From positions 744,001-808,000 of the forward strand of contig NZ_JH109152.1 of assembly GCF_000190755.2 (NCBI RefSeq): DNA of 64,000 nucleotides, read 5' to 3'. The notes beneath the pieces are model-generated. The model made no database searches and was not told the origin of the DNA. It worked only from the letters and a program-made list of their open reading frames with translations. Each line of letters begins with the position of its first letter. Within the stretch, counting starts at the first letter, position 1. This document shows positions 9,186 to 18,437 of this stretch, one piece after another. A program made the position numbers and the translations under genes. This DNA comes from Methylobacter tundripaludum SV96 (GTDB taxonomy: Bacteria > Pseudomonadota > Gammaproteobacteria > Methylococcales > Methylomonadaceae).

Positions 9186-10295
9186 GTGGGAGTTCCTTTA
9201 CGTCAGCAGTTGACTGTAGGTAGTTATTTGATTAAGCAAAAGTTGAAAGGGGTTAAGAAGTATCCTTTGGTGCTAATGCTTGAGCCTTTGTTTCGTTGCA
9301 ATTTGGCCTGTGCAGGCTGTGGTAAAATCGATTACTCCGATGATATTCTCGACAAGCGTCTTTCATTTGAAGAATGTATGCAGGCTGTAGATGAATGCGA
9401 TGCGCCCATGGTGTCAATTCCAGGGGGAGAGCCGCTTATCCATAAAGAAATGCCGCAAATTGTTGAAGGTATCATTGCGCGGAAGAAATTTGTTTATCTG
9501 TGTACCAATGCACTCTTGTTGAAAAAGAGAATTGACGATTATAAGCCATCCCCTTATCTGACATTTTCAATTCATTTAGATGGCATGCAGGAAAGGCATG
9601 ATACGTCCGTTTGCCAGGAAGGTGTTTTTGAACGGGCTGTTGAGGCCATAAAATTGGCATTGGAAAAAGGCTTTAGGGTTACGGTAAACTGTACCCTGTT
9701 TCAAGGCGAAAACGCCCAGGAAGTAGCTGATTTTCTGGATTATGCCATGGAACTTGGCGTTGAAGGCGTAACCATTGCTCCCGGCTTCAGTTACGAACAT
9801 GCGCCTCAGCAGGATGTGTTTATTAAAGGCAGTGATGTTAAGGATTTGTTCCGTGGCATTTTTAAAATCGGTAAAAAACGCAACTGGAAATTAAATCATT
9901 CGTCGCTATATCTTGATTTTCTGGCGGGTAACCAAAACTACGATTGTACGCCATGGGGCAATCCGACCCGTAACGTATTCGGCTGGCAAAAACCGTGTTA
10001 CTTGCTGGCTGATGAGGGATATGTTTCAAGCTTTCAGGAGCTTCTGGATACCACGCCTTGGGAAAAATACGGTACTGTTAATAATCCTAAATGTGCAAGC
10101 TGCATGGCGCATTGCGGTTATGAAGCAACGGCGGTTGAAGATATGTTAAGTCACCCGTTGAAGGCGTTGTGGACATCAATTAGAGGTCCAAAAACCGAGG
10201 GTGAAATGGTGCCTGAGGCTACGCCTGAGTATGCAAAAGAAAAACTGTCATCTACCATTGCCGGGATTCCGGTAAGAGTAGAGATTGTTGATTAA
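9186..10295 (+). CDS. hpnH: Adenosylhopane synthase HpnH (radical SAM)
   Basis: 369 residues. The radical SAM cluster motif is C38-x3-C42-x2-C45 in CNLACAGCG, followed by the SIPGGEPL SAM-binding segment. A C-terminal Cys group (CASCMAHCG) resembles the conserved extra Cys of HpnH. HpnH joins a 5'-deoxyadenosyl group to hopene to give adenosylhopane, the substrate of HpnG. The GTG start gives MGVPLRQQ, matching the family N-terminus, with GGAGGG about 8 bases upstream; a TTG at 9171 would lie across the ribosome site and is rejected. Confidence 0.95.
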   Translation: MGVPLRQQLTVGSYLIKQKLKGVKKYPLVLMLEPLFRCNLACAGCGKIDYSDDILDKRLSFEECMQAVDECDAPMVSIPGGEPLIHKEMPQIVEGIIARKKFVYLCTNALLLKKRIDDYKPSPYLTFSIHLDGMQERHDTSVCQEGVFERAVEAIKLALEKGFRVTVNCTLFQGENAQEVADFLDYAMELGVEGVTIAPGFSYEHAPQQDVFIKGSDVKDLFRGIFKIGKKRNWKLNHSSLYLDFLAGNQNYDCTPWGNPTRNVFGWQKPCYLLADEGYVSSFQELLDTTPWEKYGTVNNPKCASCMAHCGYEATAVEDMLSHPLKALWTSIRGPKTEGEMVPEATPEYAKEKLSSTIAGIPVRVEIVD

Positions 10296-10304
10296 AATTT
10301 ATTT

Positions 10305-10374
10305 GGGCGAAAGACGAAAGGCTAAAGACTAAGGAGGAGAGGTTTTTTTCGCCCTTCGCCCTGGGTCTTTTGCC
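10305..10374. repeat. Interspersed inverted repeat (GGCGAAAG family), copy 1
   Basis: Left arm GGGCGAAAGACGAAAGGC and right arm ending CTTTTGCC form an imperfect hairpin between hpnH and hpnM. The same arms recur at 12020-12100, 21749-21831 and 51051-51110, always between genes. The loops differ, so it is the arms that are conserved. Confidence 0.8.
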
Positions 10375-10407
10375 TGATTTAAATTGGTTTTACGAGGTTT
10401 TTTAATT

Positions 10408-11025
10408 ATGGTTTTGAAAAATGTGAAGTCGGCTGTCGTTTTCATGTTCTTATTATTTGCAACGGCTAACGCTTTTGCAGTGGAGGAAGGCGGGGCAACA
10501 GCAAGACAGGTAGTTGAGAAATTTCAAGCCGACCTTATTGCCGTCATGAAGGATGGCAAGAAATTAGGCTATGCAGGAAGATATGAAAAACTCAAGGATC
10601 CTGTTTCCAACAGCCACGAGCTGACAAAAATCGCCCGCATTGTTGTCGGTAAAGAGTGGGAGAAGTTATCCGAAGAGCAACAACAAAAGCTGGTTGATGT
10701 GTTCAGTCGGTTGAGTATTGCTTCTTATGCGCACAACTTTAAAGATTACTCGGGGGAATCATTTGTATTTGATTCAGAAGAAGAAACAACAAGAGGCGGT
10801 GTTGTTGTACATTCTCATTTTGTTGTTCCTGATGACAAGCCCGTTAAGTTCGATTACATGCTAAAAGAGAAGGGCAACAGCTGGCGTATTATTAATATCA
10901 TTGCCAATGGTGTAAGCGATTTGGCCTTGAAAAGGTCGGAATACACCACTATTCTCCAGCGCGAAGGCTTTGATGCTTTAATGACCAAGATCAATGAAAA
11001 AATTGACAACTATTCAAAACAATAG
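10408..11025 (+). CDS. hpnM: HpnM/MlaC-type periplasmic lipid-binding protein
   Basis: 205 residues from the ATG that follows ACGAGG. A signal peptide (KNVK then a hydrophobic core, likely cut near ANAFA) is followed by an MlaC/Ttg2D-like domain: ARQVVEKFQADLI at the start, GKEWEKLSEEQQQKLV in the middle and WRIINIIANGVSDLALKRSEY late. HpnM is the MlaC relative found with hopanoid genes and is thought to carry lipids across the periplasm. It stands between hpnH and mlaA, so the unit combines hopanoid synthesis with outer-membrane lipid traffic. Confidence 0.88.
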   Translation: MVLKNVKSAVVFMFLLFATANAFAVEEGGATARQVVEKFQADLIAVMKDGKKLGYAGRYEKLKDPVSNSHELTKIARIVVGKEWEKLSEEQQQKLVDVFSRLSIASYAHNFKDYSGESFVFDSEEETTRGGVVVHSHFVVPDDKPVKFDYMLKEKGNSWRIINIIANGVSDLALKRSEYTTILQREGFDALMTKINEKIDNYSKQ

Positions 11026-11030
11026 GTTTT

Positions 11031-12017
11031 ATGCCAATGAACAGACCACACAACGGCAAGCGTAGCGTTAAAATGCAACAAACATTCTCAGGTATATTGA
11101 TCGGAGCCGCCATCGCTCTGAGCGGCTGTGCAACAACGGGCGTTGTCGAGCAGCCAACCGTAGCCAACAAGACCGATCCTTATGAGAACTTTAACAGGAA
11201 AATGTTTGGTTTTAACGATCACGTTGATAATTATGTCGCTGAACCTATTTCAAATGCCTATAAATGGATAACCCCCCAGTTCATGCAAACGGGTGTTTTT
11301 AACTTCTTTAATAACCTGAAAAACGTCAATGTAGTTATCAACGATGTTTTACAGGCTAAATTTTCACAAAGCGCTGAAGATACCGGACGGCTTGCCATTA
11401 ATTCAACTGTAGGTTTAGGGGGTCTGTTTGATGTAGCCAAGCATGTAGGGCTGGAACAAAATGAGGAAGATTTTGACCAGACCCTCGCGGTATGGGGTGT
11501 ACCCCAGGGTTCTTATCTGGTGTTGCCTCTTCTTGGTCCGTCAACTGCGCGCGGCATCCCGGGAGCGGTATTTGATACGGCAGCAAATCCCGCCAGTTAT
11601 GTAGGCATGCCTGTACAGCTGGTGTCCATGCTGAATGCGCGAGCCAGCGCGGAAGGCGCATTGAAATTTATTGATGAAGCCGCGTTGGATCCTTATGTAT
11701 TTACGCGTGAATCTTTTTTGCAATGGCGTAATAATCTGGCTACGGATGGAAAGGCAGAGGCGTCTGATGTTGACGGTCTTGACGACGAAGCGCTTGACGG
11801 CGATAAAGGCGCGGCTTCAGGACAAGGTTCGTCTGGTGATGTCAATGTAAGCAACAAGGCAGGTCTTGCCCTGAGTCTGGATGCAAACACTAAAGAGATC
11901 AGACAAGTCTCGCATTCATTTAGCAGTGTCGCTCAATCATTTGATAACACCGCCAAATCGTTTGAAGATGCCGGTACTAAAGTCGATGCATTTAAAAAAT
12001 CAAAAAGACTGAGGTAA
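11031..12017 (+). CDS. mlaA: MlaA (VacJ) family outer-membrane lipoprotein
   Basis: 328 residues. A lipoprotein signal with lipobox LSGC (Cys33) is followed by the MlaA domain: DPYENFNRKMFGFND, INDVLQAKF, the TVGLGGLFDVA segment and the DFDQTLAVWGVPQGSYLVLPLLGPS hallmark region. After about residue 235 comes an acidic and Gly/Ser-rich tail not typical of short MlaA proteins. MlaA removes misplaced phospholipids from the outer membrane and passes them to MlaC-type carriers. It begins 5 bases after hpnM. The start could be 11031 or 11037; both keep the basic n-region. Confidence 0.92.
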   Translation: MPMNRPHNGKRSVKMQQTFSGILIGAAIALSGCATTGVVEQPTVANKTDPYENFNRKMFGFNDHVDNYVAEPISNAYKWITPQFMQTGVFNFFNNLKNVNVVINDVLQAKFSQSAEDTGRLAINSTVGLGGLFDVAKHVGLEQNEEDFDQTLAVWGVPQGSYLVLPLLGPSTARGIPGAVFDTAANPASYVGMPVQLVSMLNARASAEGALKFIDEAALDPYVFTRESFLQWRNNLATDGKAEASDVDGLDDEALDGDKGAASGQGSSGDVNVSNKAGLALSLDANTKEIRQVSHSFSSVAQSFDNTAKSFEDAGTKVDAFKKSKRLR

Positions 12018-12019
12018 GG

Positions 12020-12100
12020 AAGGCGAAGGGCGCAAGGCTAAAGGCAAAAAGCAGTCGTGAATCTGGTTTTTTCGTCTTTTGCCCTTCGCCCTTTGCCTTA
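12020..12100. repeat. Interspersed inverted repeat (GGCGAAAG family), copy 2
   Basis: Arms AAGGCGAAGGGCGCAAGGC and CTTTTGCCCTTCGCCCTTTG flank a short loop between the convergent mlaA and apt genes. With a run of T on the right arm side it could also act as a terminator for either gene. Confidence 0.8.
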
Positions 12101-12101
12101 T

Positions 12102-12617
12102 TTAATAATGCAATAAAGAATGGACTTCGTAATTCCCCAGCTTTTCCCTTCCTTCCAGAAAGTCCAGCTCCACCACAAATGCGCACGCCTCTACCTTTGC
12201 GCCCAGTTGTTCAACTAATTCACAACTTGCTTTTGCCGTTCCGCCGGTAGCCAGCAGATCATCAATCAATAAAACATGATCGTTCGCATCAAAGGCGTCA
12301 ATATGGGCTTCCAGTGTGGCTGAGCCATATTCAAGGTCATACGATACACTTTGTACGTCATAAGGCAGTTTCCCCGGTTTTCTTAATGGTACAAATGGAA
12401 GCCCTAATTCCCAGGCGACCAAAGAGCCGAAGATAAAGCCGCGCGCCTCCATACCGGCAACCACGGTAATATTTCTGCCTAAAAAAGGTTGCAGTAATTG
12501 ATGGACCGCAAGTCTCAACGTGGCGGGATCTTTTACCAACGGCGTAATATCCTTGAAGATAATGCCGGGTTTGGGAAAGTCAGGGATGTCGCGGATTTTA
12601 TCTCTTAATCTATTCAT
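12102..12617 (-). CDS. apt: Adenine phosphoribosyltransferase
   Basis: 171 residues, the standard length. The PRPP-binding motif VLLIDDLLATGGTA and the N-terminal IPDFPKPGIIFKDITP signature identify the enzyme, which converts adenine and PRPP to AMP. Its presence next to hopanoid genes may be incidental, yet HpnG releases adenine that Apt could salvage (inference). The start codon is abutted by a 10-base tandem repeat instead of a visible ribosome site. Confidence 0.97.
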   Translation of the reverse strand: MNRLRDKIRDIPDFPKPGIIFKDITPLVKDPATLRLAVHQLLQPFLGRNITVVAGMEARGFIFGSLVAWELGLPFVPLRKPGKLPYDVQSVSYDLEYGSATLEAHIDAFDANDHVLLIDDLLATGGTAKASCELVEQLGAKVEACAFVVELDFLEGREKLGNYEVHSLLHY

Positions 12618-12645
12618 TATTTTGTATTATTTTGTATTATTTTGA
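12616..12645. repeat. Three tandem 10-bp units at the apt start
   Basis: ATTATTTTGT occurs twice, followed by ATTATTTTGA, directly upstream of (and overlapping) the apt start codon. On the coding strand the leader reads as repeated ACAAAATAAT with no purine-rich ribosome site. Confidence 0.85.
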
Positions 12646-12880
12646 TAGGTAGGAATTTCAGGTTAAGTAAAACGGTATTATTTGTTTATTTTAACATTAA
12701 AAACATAGCGGAATAATTGGGACGCTGTTTTAGTATTAATTTATAAATGTCTGGTAAAGCCGATAATTTTTAAATACCCCGTCCAGCCTCAGGGTTCTGA
12801 AATATCGGTTTGATTACTTTATACTTGACCCAGCTTCGAGGTTTGGCCGCCTCATTAACGTAAGAGGGAAGTTTAATTTA

Positions 12881-14041
12881 ATGATAAATATCAGTCAGCT
12901 TGTCCGTTTTATCACCGTTGATCCGGTAAACTTAAGCCTTAAGGGCAAGCTCCTATCTGTTATTTCCAGTTTCAGCAGCATTTTAATTATGGCGTTGGTT
13001 ACGCAGCAATTAAGTATCGGCACGGCTTATCCGATTATCGTTGCTTCCATGGGCGCTTCTGCGGTTATTTTATTTATTATCCCTAACAGCCCATTAGCGC
13101 AGCCCTGGTCATTTTTTGGCGGACAATTGGTATCCGCTATTATCGGTGTTGCTTGTGCCCAGTGGTTTACCGATATTGCTTTGGCATCGGCATGTGCGGT
13201 TGGAGGCAGTATTTTTGCCATGCTGTTGCTGCGTTGCCTGCATCCTCCCGGCGCTGCGACCGCGATGGCACCCATTCTGTCCGGCGACCCTATTAGTTCT
13301 CTGGGATATGGTTTTGTGCTGATGCCGGTGGGTATAAATGTGTTGATTATGTTGGTTATGGCGATATTCATTAACCGCTGGTTGTTACGACATGACTATC
13401 CAACCGTTTCCGGTAATAAAAACATCGTAGTTAAACCTGCTCAGCAAACCGGTATTTCGGATCAGGATTTGAAGCTGGCGCTGGAAAACATGGATATGTT
13501 TATGGATGTTTCGGCAGGAGATCTGCGTAAATTGCTTACCGATGCAGAGGCGCGGAGCTTTAAACGCTTTAAAGGCAATATCATCTGCGCGGATATTATG
13601 GTCAGGGATGTGCCGGTTGTTGAATACGGGACGGAAGTTGAAGAAGCCTGGAAAATCATGCATAAGCAAAAACTCAAAGCCATGCCGGTTATTGACAGGG
13701 CCAGACGGGTGATTGGCATCATTACCTGGAATGATTTTTTTAAATTTATTAATCTGAGTGCCTATGAAAGTTTCCAGGACAGGTTTCGGGCGTTTATACG
13801 TCGTACGCCGGATGTATCAACCGATAAACCGGAATCAGTCGGCCACATGATGACCACTTCGGTTACCGTATTGCCTGAAAGCGCCCATATCGCCGATCTT
13901 ATCTCCTTGATGTCGACCCAAGGCTACCGGCAGATTCCGATAGTGAACAGCGAAAATCGCCTAGTGGGCATGGTTTATCAGGCTAATCTAATCGCCGCAC
14001 TTTATGATGAACAATTGTCCTCCGTTGCCAGTCAATTGTAG
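12881..14041 (+). CDS. HPP family membrane protein with two CBS domains
   Basis: 386 residues. The N-terminal half has about four membrane helices and the family motif CLHPPGAATA; the C-terminal half carries a pair of CBS domains (from about residue 240: ADIMVRDVPVVEYGT... and GHMMTTSVTVLPESA...). HPP proteins have been linked to nitrite transport in chloroplasts and cyanobacteria; the CBS pair suggests control by a nucleotide. A GAGGGAAG motif lies upstream of the ATG. Substrate is not known from the sequence, and the neighbours give no clue. Confidence 0.88.
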   Translation: MINISQLVRFITVDPVNLSLKGKLLSVISSFSSILIMALVTQQLSIGTAYPIIVASMGASAVILFIIPNSPLAQPWSFFGGQLVSAIIGVACAQWFTDIALASACAVGGSIFAMLLLRCLHPPGAATAMAPILSGDPISSLGYGFVLMPVGINVLIMLVMAIFINRWLLRHDYPTVSGNKNIVVKPAQQTGISDQDLKLALENMDMFMDVSAGDLRKLLTDAEARSFKRFKGNIICADIMVRDVPVVEYGTEVEEAWKIMHKQKLKAMPVIDRARRVIGIITWNDFFKFINLSAYESFQDRFRAFIRRTPDVSTDKPESVGHMMTTSVTVLPESAHIADLISLMSTQGYRQIPIVNSENRLVGMVYQANLIAALYDEQLSSVASQL

Positions 14042-14106
14042 GCGCCCGATTAAACCTTTGGCAGAAAGTTGAGTACAATACCCGGCGCGCCTGCCAGGGC
14101 GGCTTC

Positions 14107-14652
14107 TTGGACTTCACGGTTTTTATTTTGATTATTAGAATTTCCCTGTTGTTGATTTTGGCTTCATTACCGGTATTTTTATTGGTGGAGCTGTTATTGC
14201 GGTTAGCCGTACCCGGTTTGCCCGGTGCGTTGACCCTGTTGGGAACGGCAATGCTGTTAAGCGCGTTTGCTGTGCTGATAATCGCCGGATTATTGGGCAT
14301 TTTTAAAATAATTATCCGCTCTGCTTTGGATTATTTTTCATCTAAACAACGGGTACAGCGGCGGTTGTGGTTTGTTCAGGCCAGGCAGGATCAGGTCAAG
14401 CGCTTGTTTCATTTTAAAGCCAGGCAAATAAAGTATTTTAATGAGCTCAGCAGAAAACGCCTGTTGAAGCTTAATAATCGCAAGCACATTCGGTCATTGT
14501 CCAAAGCCATCGATAAAGACCTGCTGTCGATCAAGGCAAAACTGCCGGGAACCACTTACCAGCAACTGCAACAAGACCATGCCCGCTATCGAAGCCGACA
14601 GGATGTTGAGGCGTTGTTAACATTGCAGCAAAAAATCTCCACCCTTGTTTAG
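14107..14652 (+). CDS. Uncharacterised protein with two membrane helices and a basic coiled tail
   Basis: 181 residues, not recognised. Two hydrophobic segments (about 4-32 and 38-65) are followed by a highly basic, helix-prone region rich in Lys, Arg and Gln. The likely start is TTG (MDFTVF) after an AGGGCGG motif; no ATG fits. It is followed 3 bases later by a second unknown gene, so the two probably work together. Function not proposed. Confidence 0.65.
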   Translation: MDFTVFILIIRISLLLILASLPVFLLVELLLRLAVPGLPGALTLLGTAMLLSAFAVLIIAGLLGIFKIIIRSALDYFSSKQRVQRRLWFVQARQDQVKRLFHFKARQIKYFNELSRKRLLKLNNRKHIRSLSKAIDKDLLSIKAKLPGTTYQQLQQDHARYRSRQDVEALLTLQQKISTLV

Positions 14653-14655
14653 TGC

Positions 14656-15177
14656 ATGACTATTTTAAATAAAATTATTAAGCTGTTTCATTCGGTTAAA
14701 GATGAAAACCTGAAATGGCAGCTGGCTAATCAGGGCGACCAGACCAAGCTCAAACACGCTCGCGTCCTGGCCGAGAAAGCCCTGGAAGCCGAATTAAAAA
14801 AGAAAAGCGTACAACTGGAGCATGACATCAGTTTGTTGAAGACTAAACATGACGCCGAACTGTCGATGTTTAAAACCAAGTGCAAGCAGGATGTTAAAGA
14901 CTATAAACAGTATCTGGCGGCGTTGGATCAACTTAAATCTTCAATTCAGGCCAGTTATACCCATCTGCCCGAGGCGGTCGCCTTCACCATTCATCATCAT
15001 GCGAAATATTTGTTGAATAAGATGTGGGAAGCTGAAGATTTTGAACAGAAAATGCAGCACGAGATGCAGTTAATCCTGTTTATGACCACCGTGCATGAAG
15101 ATGCGCGCTTGCATTTGGAAGGGGCGACTACGGATAATCTGCCGGAAAGAACGTTGAATTTGATTGGGCGGGAATAG
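14656..15177 (+). CDS. Uncharacterised coiled-coil protein
   Basis: 173 residues without signal peptide or membrane helix. The middle (about 25-95) is rich in Lys/Glu/Gln heptads and likely forms a coiled coil; the C-terminal part contains a HHHAKYLLNKMWEAEDFEQKM stretch with clustered His. It starts 3 bases after the membrane protein upstream. No family recognised. Confidence 0.7.
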   Translation: MTILNKIIKLFHSVKDENLKWQLANQGDQTKLKHARVLAEKALEAELKKKSVQLEHDISLLKTKHDAELSMFKTKCKQDVKDYKQYLAALDQLKSSIQASYTHLPEAVAFTIHHHAKYLLNKMWEAEDFEQKMQHEMQLILFMTTVHEDARLHLEGATTDNLPERTLNLIGRE

Positions 15178-15241
15178 AGATTCTACTGAGTGTAGATAGT
15201 CGATGAGTATTTACGCATAAGTATCTACGTAAGCCATAACG

Positions 15242-15360
15242 CCGTCATCCCGGCAGGGATGACGGGATCCAGAGCACAGGGCTGTGAAAAATACATCAAA
15301 AAACTGGTTTCAAATAGCTATAAATGTTTGAGAGTTGGGCGTTGCCATCCATGGCTGAAA
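15242..15360. repeat. CGTCATCCCGGCAGGG interspersed repeat, partial copy
   Basis: Begins CGTCATCCCGGCAGGGATGA and contains GCACAGGG and GCCATCCATGGC, the same order as the fuller copy at 36927-37073. The right inverted arm is missing here. It fills most of the gap between the coiled-coil gene and proS; the rest of that gap shows nothing. Confidence 0.7.
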
Positions 15361-15373
15361 ATACCAGTGCCTT

Positions 15374-17083
15374 TTAACCCAACTTCGCCTTCAAAAAATC
15401 AATAATATCCGCAAACGGGATTTCCTCGTTTGCTTCAGCCGTTCTGGCCTTGTATTCAACCGTGCCGGAATCCAGACCGCGGTCGCCAACAACGATACAA
15501 TGCGGGATGCCGATCAATTCCATGTCGGAAAACATAAACCCGGCGCGGACTTTCCTGTCATCGAATAACACATCGATTCCGGCCGCCAGCAAGTCCTGAT
15601 ACAACTTCTCCGAGGCCTCTTTCAGACGCTCCGATTTGTGCATGTTCATCGGGCACAGCGCGACCTGGAAAGGCGCAAGATTAGTCGGCCAGATGATGCC
15701 TTTATCGTCATGGTTCTGTTCGATCGCGGCGGCGACGACGCGGGAGATGCCGATACCGTAACAACCCATGGTCATGATCTGGTTTTTGCCGCCTTCGTTG
15801 ATGACGCCGGCTTTCATCGCTTCGCTGTACTTGGTGCCCAGCTGGAAGATATGGCCGACTTCAATGCCGCGAGCCAGCGTGATTTGACCTTTGCCGTCCG
15901 GGCTGGGGTCGCCTTCAACCACCATGCGCAGATCGGCAATGTGATCAGGAACAGGTAAATCGCGTTCCCAGTTGACGCCTTTATAATGCTTGTCGTCCTG
16001 GTTCGCGCCGCACACGAAGTTAGACATTAAAGTCACGCTTCGGTCGGCAATGATCTTGATGTTCAAGCCTATCGGGCCGATAGAGCCGGGTTTGCAGTTG
16101 CAGGCGTTGCCCACCTGCTCATCGCTGGCGAATTCAAGCGGGGAGGCGATGCCGTCGATTTTTATCGCTTTAATATCATTAAGGTTATGGTCGCCTCTTA
16201 ACAGCAGCGCAACCAGCGTGTCTTCTTCGCCTTTAACGATCAAAGTCTTGAGGCATTGCGTGGCGGGGATGTTTAAAAAACCGCAGACTTCTTCGATGCT
16301 GTGCTGGTTGGGCGTATCGATCAGCGTTAACGCTTCGGTAGCCGAACCGCGAGTACCGATCGGCATCACCGATTCGGCTTTTTCGACATTGGCGGCATAT
16401 TCGCTGTCGGTTGAGAACGCAATCGCATCTTCGCCGGAATCGGCCAACACATGGAATTCATGCGATACCGCGCCGCCTATAGAACCCGAGTCGGCGATTA
16501 CCGCGCGAAAATTTAATCCCAAATGATTAAAAATATTGGTATAAGCCTGATGCATCGCCTCGTAGGTGACCTGCAACGATTCATGATCCAAATGAAACGA
16601 ATAAGCGTCTTTCATGATGAATTCGCGCGAACGCATCACACCGAAACGGGGACGGATTTCATCGCGGAACTTGGATTGAATCTGGTAATAAGTGATAGGC
16701 AGTTGCTTGTAGCTTTTGATCTCGTTGCGCGCCAGATCGGTAATGATTTCTTCGTGCGTGGGGCCAAGGCAAAAATCGCGGTCATGACGGTCTTTTAACC
16801 GCGCCAGTTCCGGGCCGTATTGTTCCCAGCGTCCGGTTTCCTGCCACAGTTCGGCCGGTTGCAGACCGGGCATCAACACTTCCAGCGCCCCGGTTTTTTC
16901 CATTTCTTCGCGGGTGATTTTTTCGACCTTGCGCATGACCCGCAGCCCCAAGGGCAACCACGTGTAAAGACCTGCGGCCAGTTTGCGGATCAGCCCGGCG
17001 CGGATCATCAATTGATGGCTGGCTATTTCAGCATCGGCCGGAGTTTCTTTAACGGTATTGAGCGGGAATTGAGTAGTACGCAT
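15374..17083 (-). CDS. proS: Prolyl-tRNA synthetase
   Basis: 569 residues, the length of the bacterial type with an editing (INS) domain. Class II motifs are present: motif 2 near [18 protein letters not shown] and motif 3 near [11 protein letters not shown]. The central part (about 220-400) matches the editing domain. Charges tRNA(Pro) in the cytoplasm. It stands alone on the minus strand. Confidence 0.98.
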   Translation of the reverse strand: MRTTQFPLNTVKETPADAEIASHQLMIRAGLIRKLAAGLYTWLPLGLRVMRKVEKITREEMEKTGALEVLMPGLQPAELWQETGRWEQYGPELARLKDRHDRDFCLGPTHEEIITDLARNEIKSYKQLPITYYQIQSKFRDEIRPRFGVMRSREFIMKDAYSFHLDHESLQVTYEAMHQAYTNIFNHLGLNFRAVIADSGSIGGAVSHEFHVLADSGEDAIAFSTDSEYAANVEKAESVMPIGTRGSATEALTLIDTPNQHSIEEVCGFLNIPATQCLKTLIVKGEEDTLVALLLRGDHNLNDIKAIKIDGIASPLEFASDEQVGNACNCKPGSIGPIGLNIKIIADRSVTLMSNFVCGANQDDKHYKGVNWERDLPVPDHIADLRMVVEGDPSPDGKGQITLARGIEVGHIFQLGTKYSEAMKAGVINEGGKNQIMTMGCYGIGISRVVAAAIEQNHDDKGIIWPTNLAPFQVALCPMNMHKSERLKEASEKLYQDLLAAGIDVLFDDRKVRAGFMFSDMELIGIPHCIVVGDRGLDSGTVEYKARTAEANEEIPFADIIDFLKAKLG

Positions 17084-17199
17084 TATGATTTAAGGAGCTG
17101 GACAATAAAAAACCTCTATTTTACAGATTTAATGCCGGTTTAGTCATCCCGTTATCGTAATCACTTCAGATCATTGATTTATTACCGGCAGTTATTGAC

Positions 17200-17224
17200 G
17201 AATAGGTACTTTAACGTACTATTC
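17200..17224. promoter_or_regulatory. Palindrome upstream of the HD-GYP regulator gene
   Basis: GAATAGGTAC and GTACTATTC form an inverted repeat around a TTTAAC centre, with one bulged base. It lies about 145 bases before the HD-GYP regulator, and a TATAAT follows at about 17229. It could be an operator; the remaining intergenic sequence (17084-17369) shows nothing else. Confidence 0.35.
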
Positions 17225-17369
17225 TGTTTATAATCTGACGCGAGTGAGCCAACTGTTCACGAAAACGAAGGTTTTTTGTGTTCGGAAAAATATTGACCCA
17301 TCAAGTTGAGTCTTATTGTTTCTTCAGTACATGTTATTTTTAGTAAAAAATTTTAGGTTTATCAAAATC

Positions 17370-18428
17370 ATGCTTAAAGGATTACCTTTGGAATATACAG
17401 CGGATATTTTAATTGTCGATGATACATTGGCTAACTTGCAGCTATTATCGACCCTGTTAAAGGAAGAGGGCTATAAAGTACGGCCTGCTAACAATGGCGC
17501 TATGGCATTACAAGCGGTTGCTACAAAAAAGCCGGACTTGATTCTGCTGGATATTAAAATGCCTGAAATGAGTGGTTATGAAGTCTGTACGGCGTTAAAA
17601 GATAACCCTGAAACAAAAAATATTCCTGTGTTATTTATCAGTGCATTAAATGATGTTACCGATAAAATCCAAGCTTTTAATGTGGGCGCTCTTGATTATA
17701 TTAATAAGCCTTTTCAATTTGAAGAAGTAAAGGCTCGTGTTGCTACCCATTTGCAATTAAAAGCCTATGAAGATGATATGGAAGCAAGAATAGCTTTTAG
17801 CATCCATGAAATTGAGGTTTTGAATCAGGAAATCATTGATACTCAGCAAGAACTTATTTTTACCATGGGGCAGATTTGTGAAACCCGTTCTCATGAAACG
17901 GGATTGCATGTAAAACGTGTCGCAGAATATTCGTATTTATTGGCAAAATTATATGGTTATGAAGATCTGGAGCTGATAAAACAAGCCGCTTCCATGCACG
18001 ACATCGGCAAAGTGGCTATTCCAGATAGTATTTTGAATAAACCAGGAGAATTAACCGCTGAAGAATGGAAGATTATGAAAACTCACAGTCATTTGGGTTT
18101 TCAGATGCTCAGTGTGTCACAACGCCCGTTATTTAAATTGGCGGCGACTATTACTTTGGAACATCATGAAAAATGGGACGGTACCGGCTATCCCTCCGGT
18201 CTTAAAGGCGAAGAAATCAGTGTGGCAGGACGTATTACCGCTGTTGCCGATGTGTTTGATGCACTGGGGGCCATACGATGTTATAAGCCTGCGAAGAGTC
18301 TGGACAAAATTTTAGAGATTTTTCAACAAGAAAAAGGCAAGCATTTTGATCCGGATATGGTTACGCTGTTTTTTGATCATTTGGATGACTTTATTGCTAT
18401 TCGAAATAAATACACTCAATATGAATAG
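17370..18428 (+). CDS. Response regulator with HD-GYP domain (probable c-di-GMP phosphodiesterase)
   Basis: 352 residues from the ATG of MLKGLPLEY. A receiver domain (about 10-125) has the acidic pair IVDD, phosphoacceptor Asp in LLDIKMPEMSG and the Lys of NKPF. After a short helix comes an HD-GYP domain (about 170-345) with HDIGKVAIPD, HHEKWDGTGYP and the GYP residues intact, so hydrolysis of c-di-GMP is likely. Earlier in-frame starts at 17316 and 17331 lack ribosome sites, and a later TTG at 17389 is possible. It starts the cluster with the corrinoid genes, 9 bases before the next gene. Confidence 0.88.
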   Translation: MLKGLPLEYTADILIVDDTLANLQLLSTLLKEEGYKVRPANNGAMALQAVATKKPDLILLDIKMPEMSGYEVCTALKDNPETKNIPVLFISALNDVTDKIQAFNVGALDYINKPFQFEEVKARVATHLQLKAYEDDMEARIAFSIHEIEVLNQEIIDTQQELIFTMGQICETRSHETGLHVKRVAEYSYLLAKLYGYEDLELIKQAASMHDIGKVAIPDSILNKPGELTAEEWKIMKTHSHLGFQMLSVSQRPLFKLAATITLEHHEKWDGTGYPSGLKGEEISVAGRITAVADVFDALGAIRCYKPAKSLDKILEIFQQEKGKHFDPDMVTLFFDHLDDFIAIRNKYTQYE

Positions 18429-18437
18429 CAAACAACA

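Noticed and set aside
17191-17234. Sigma-70 promoter TTGACG ... TATAAT before the HD-GYP gene
   Set aside because: The two boxes are about 28 bases apart, too far for a standard promoter.
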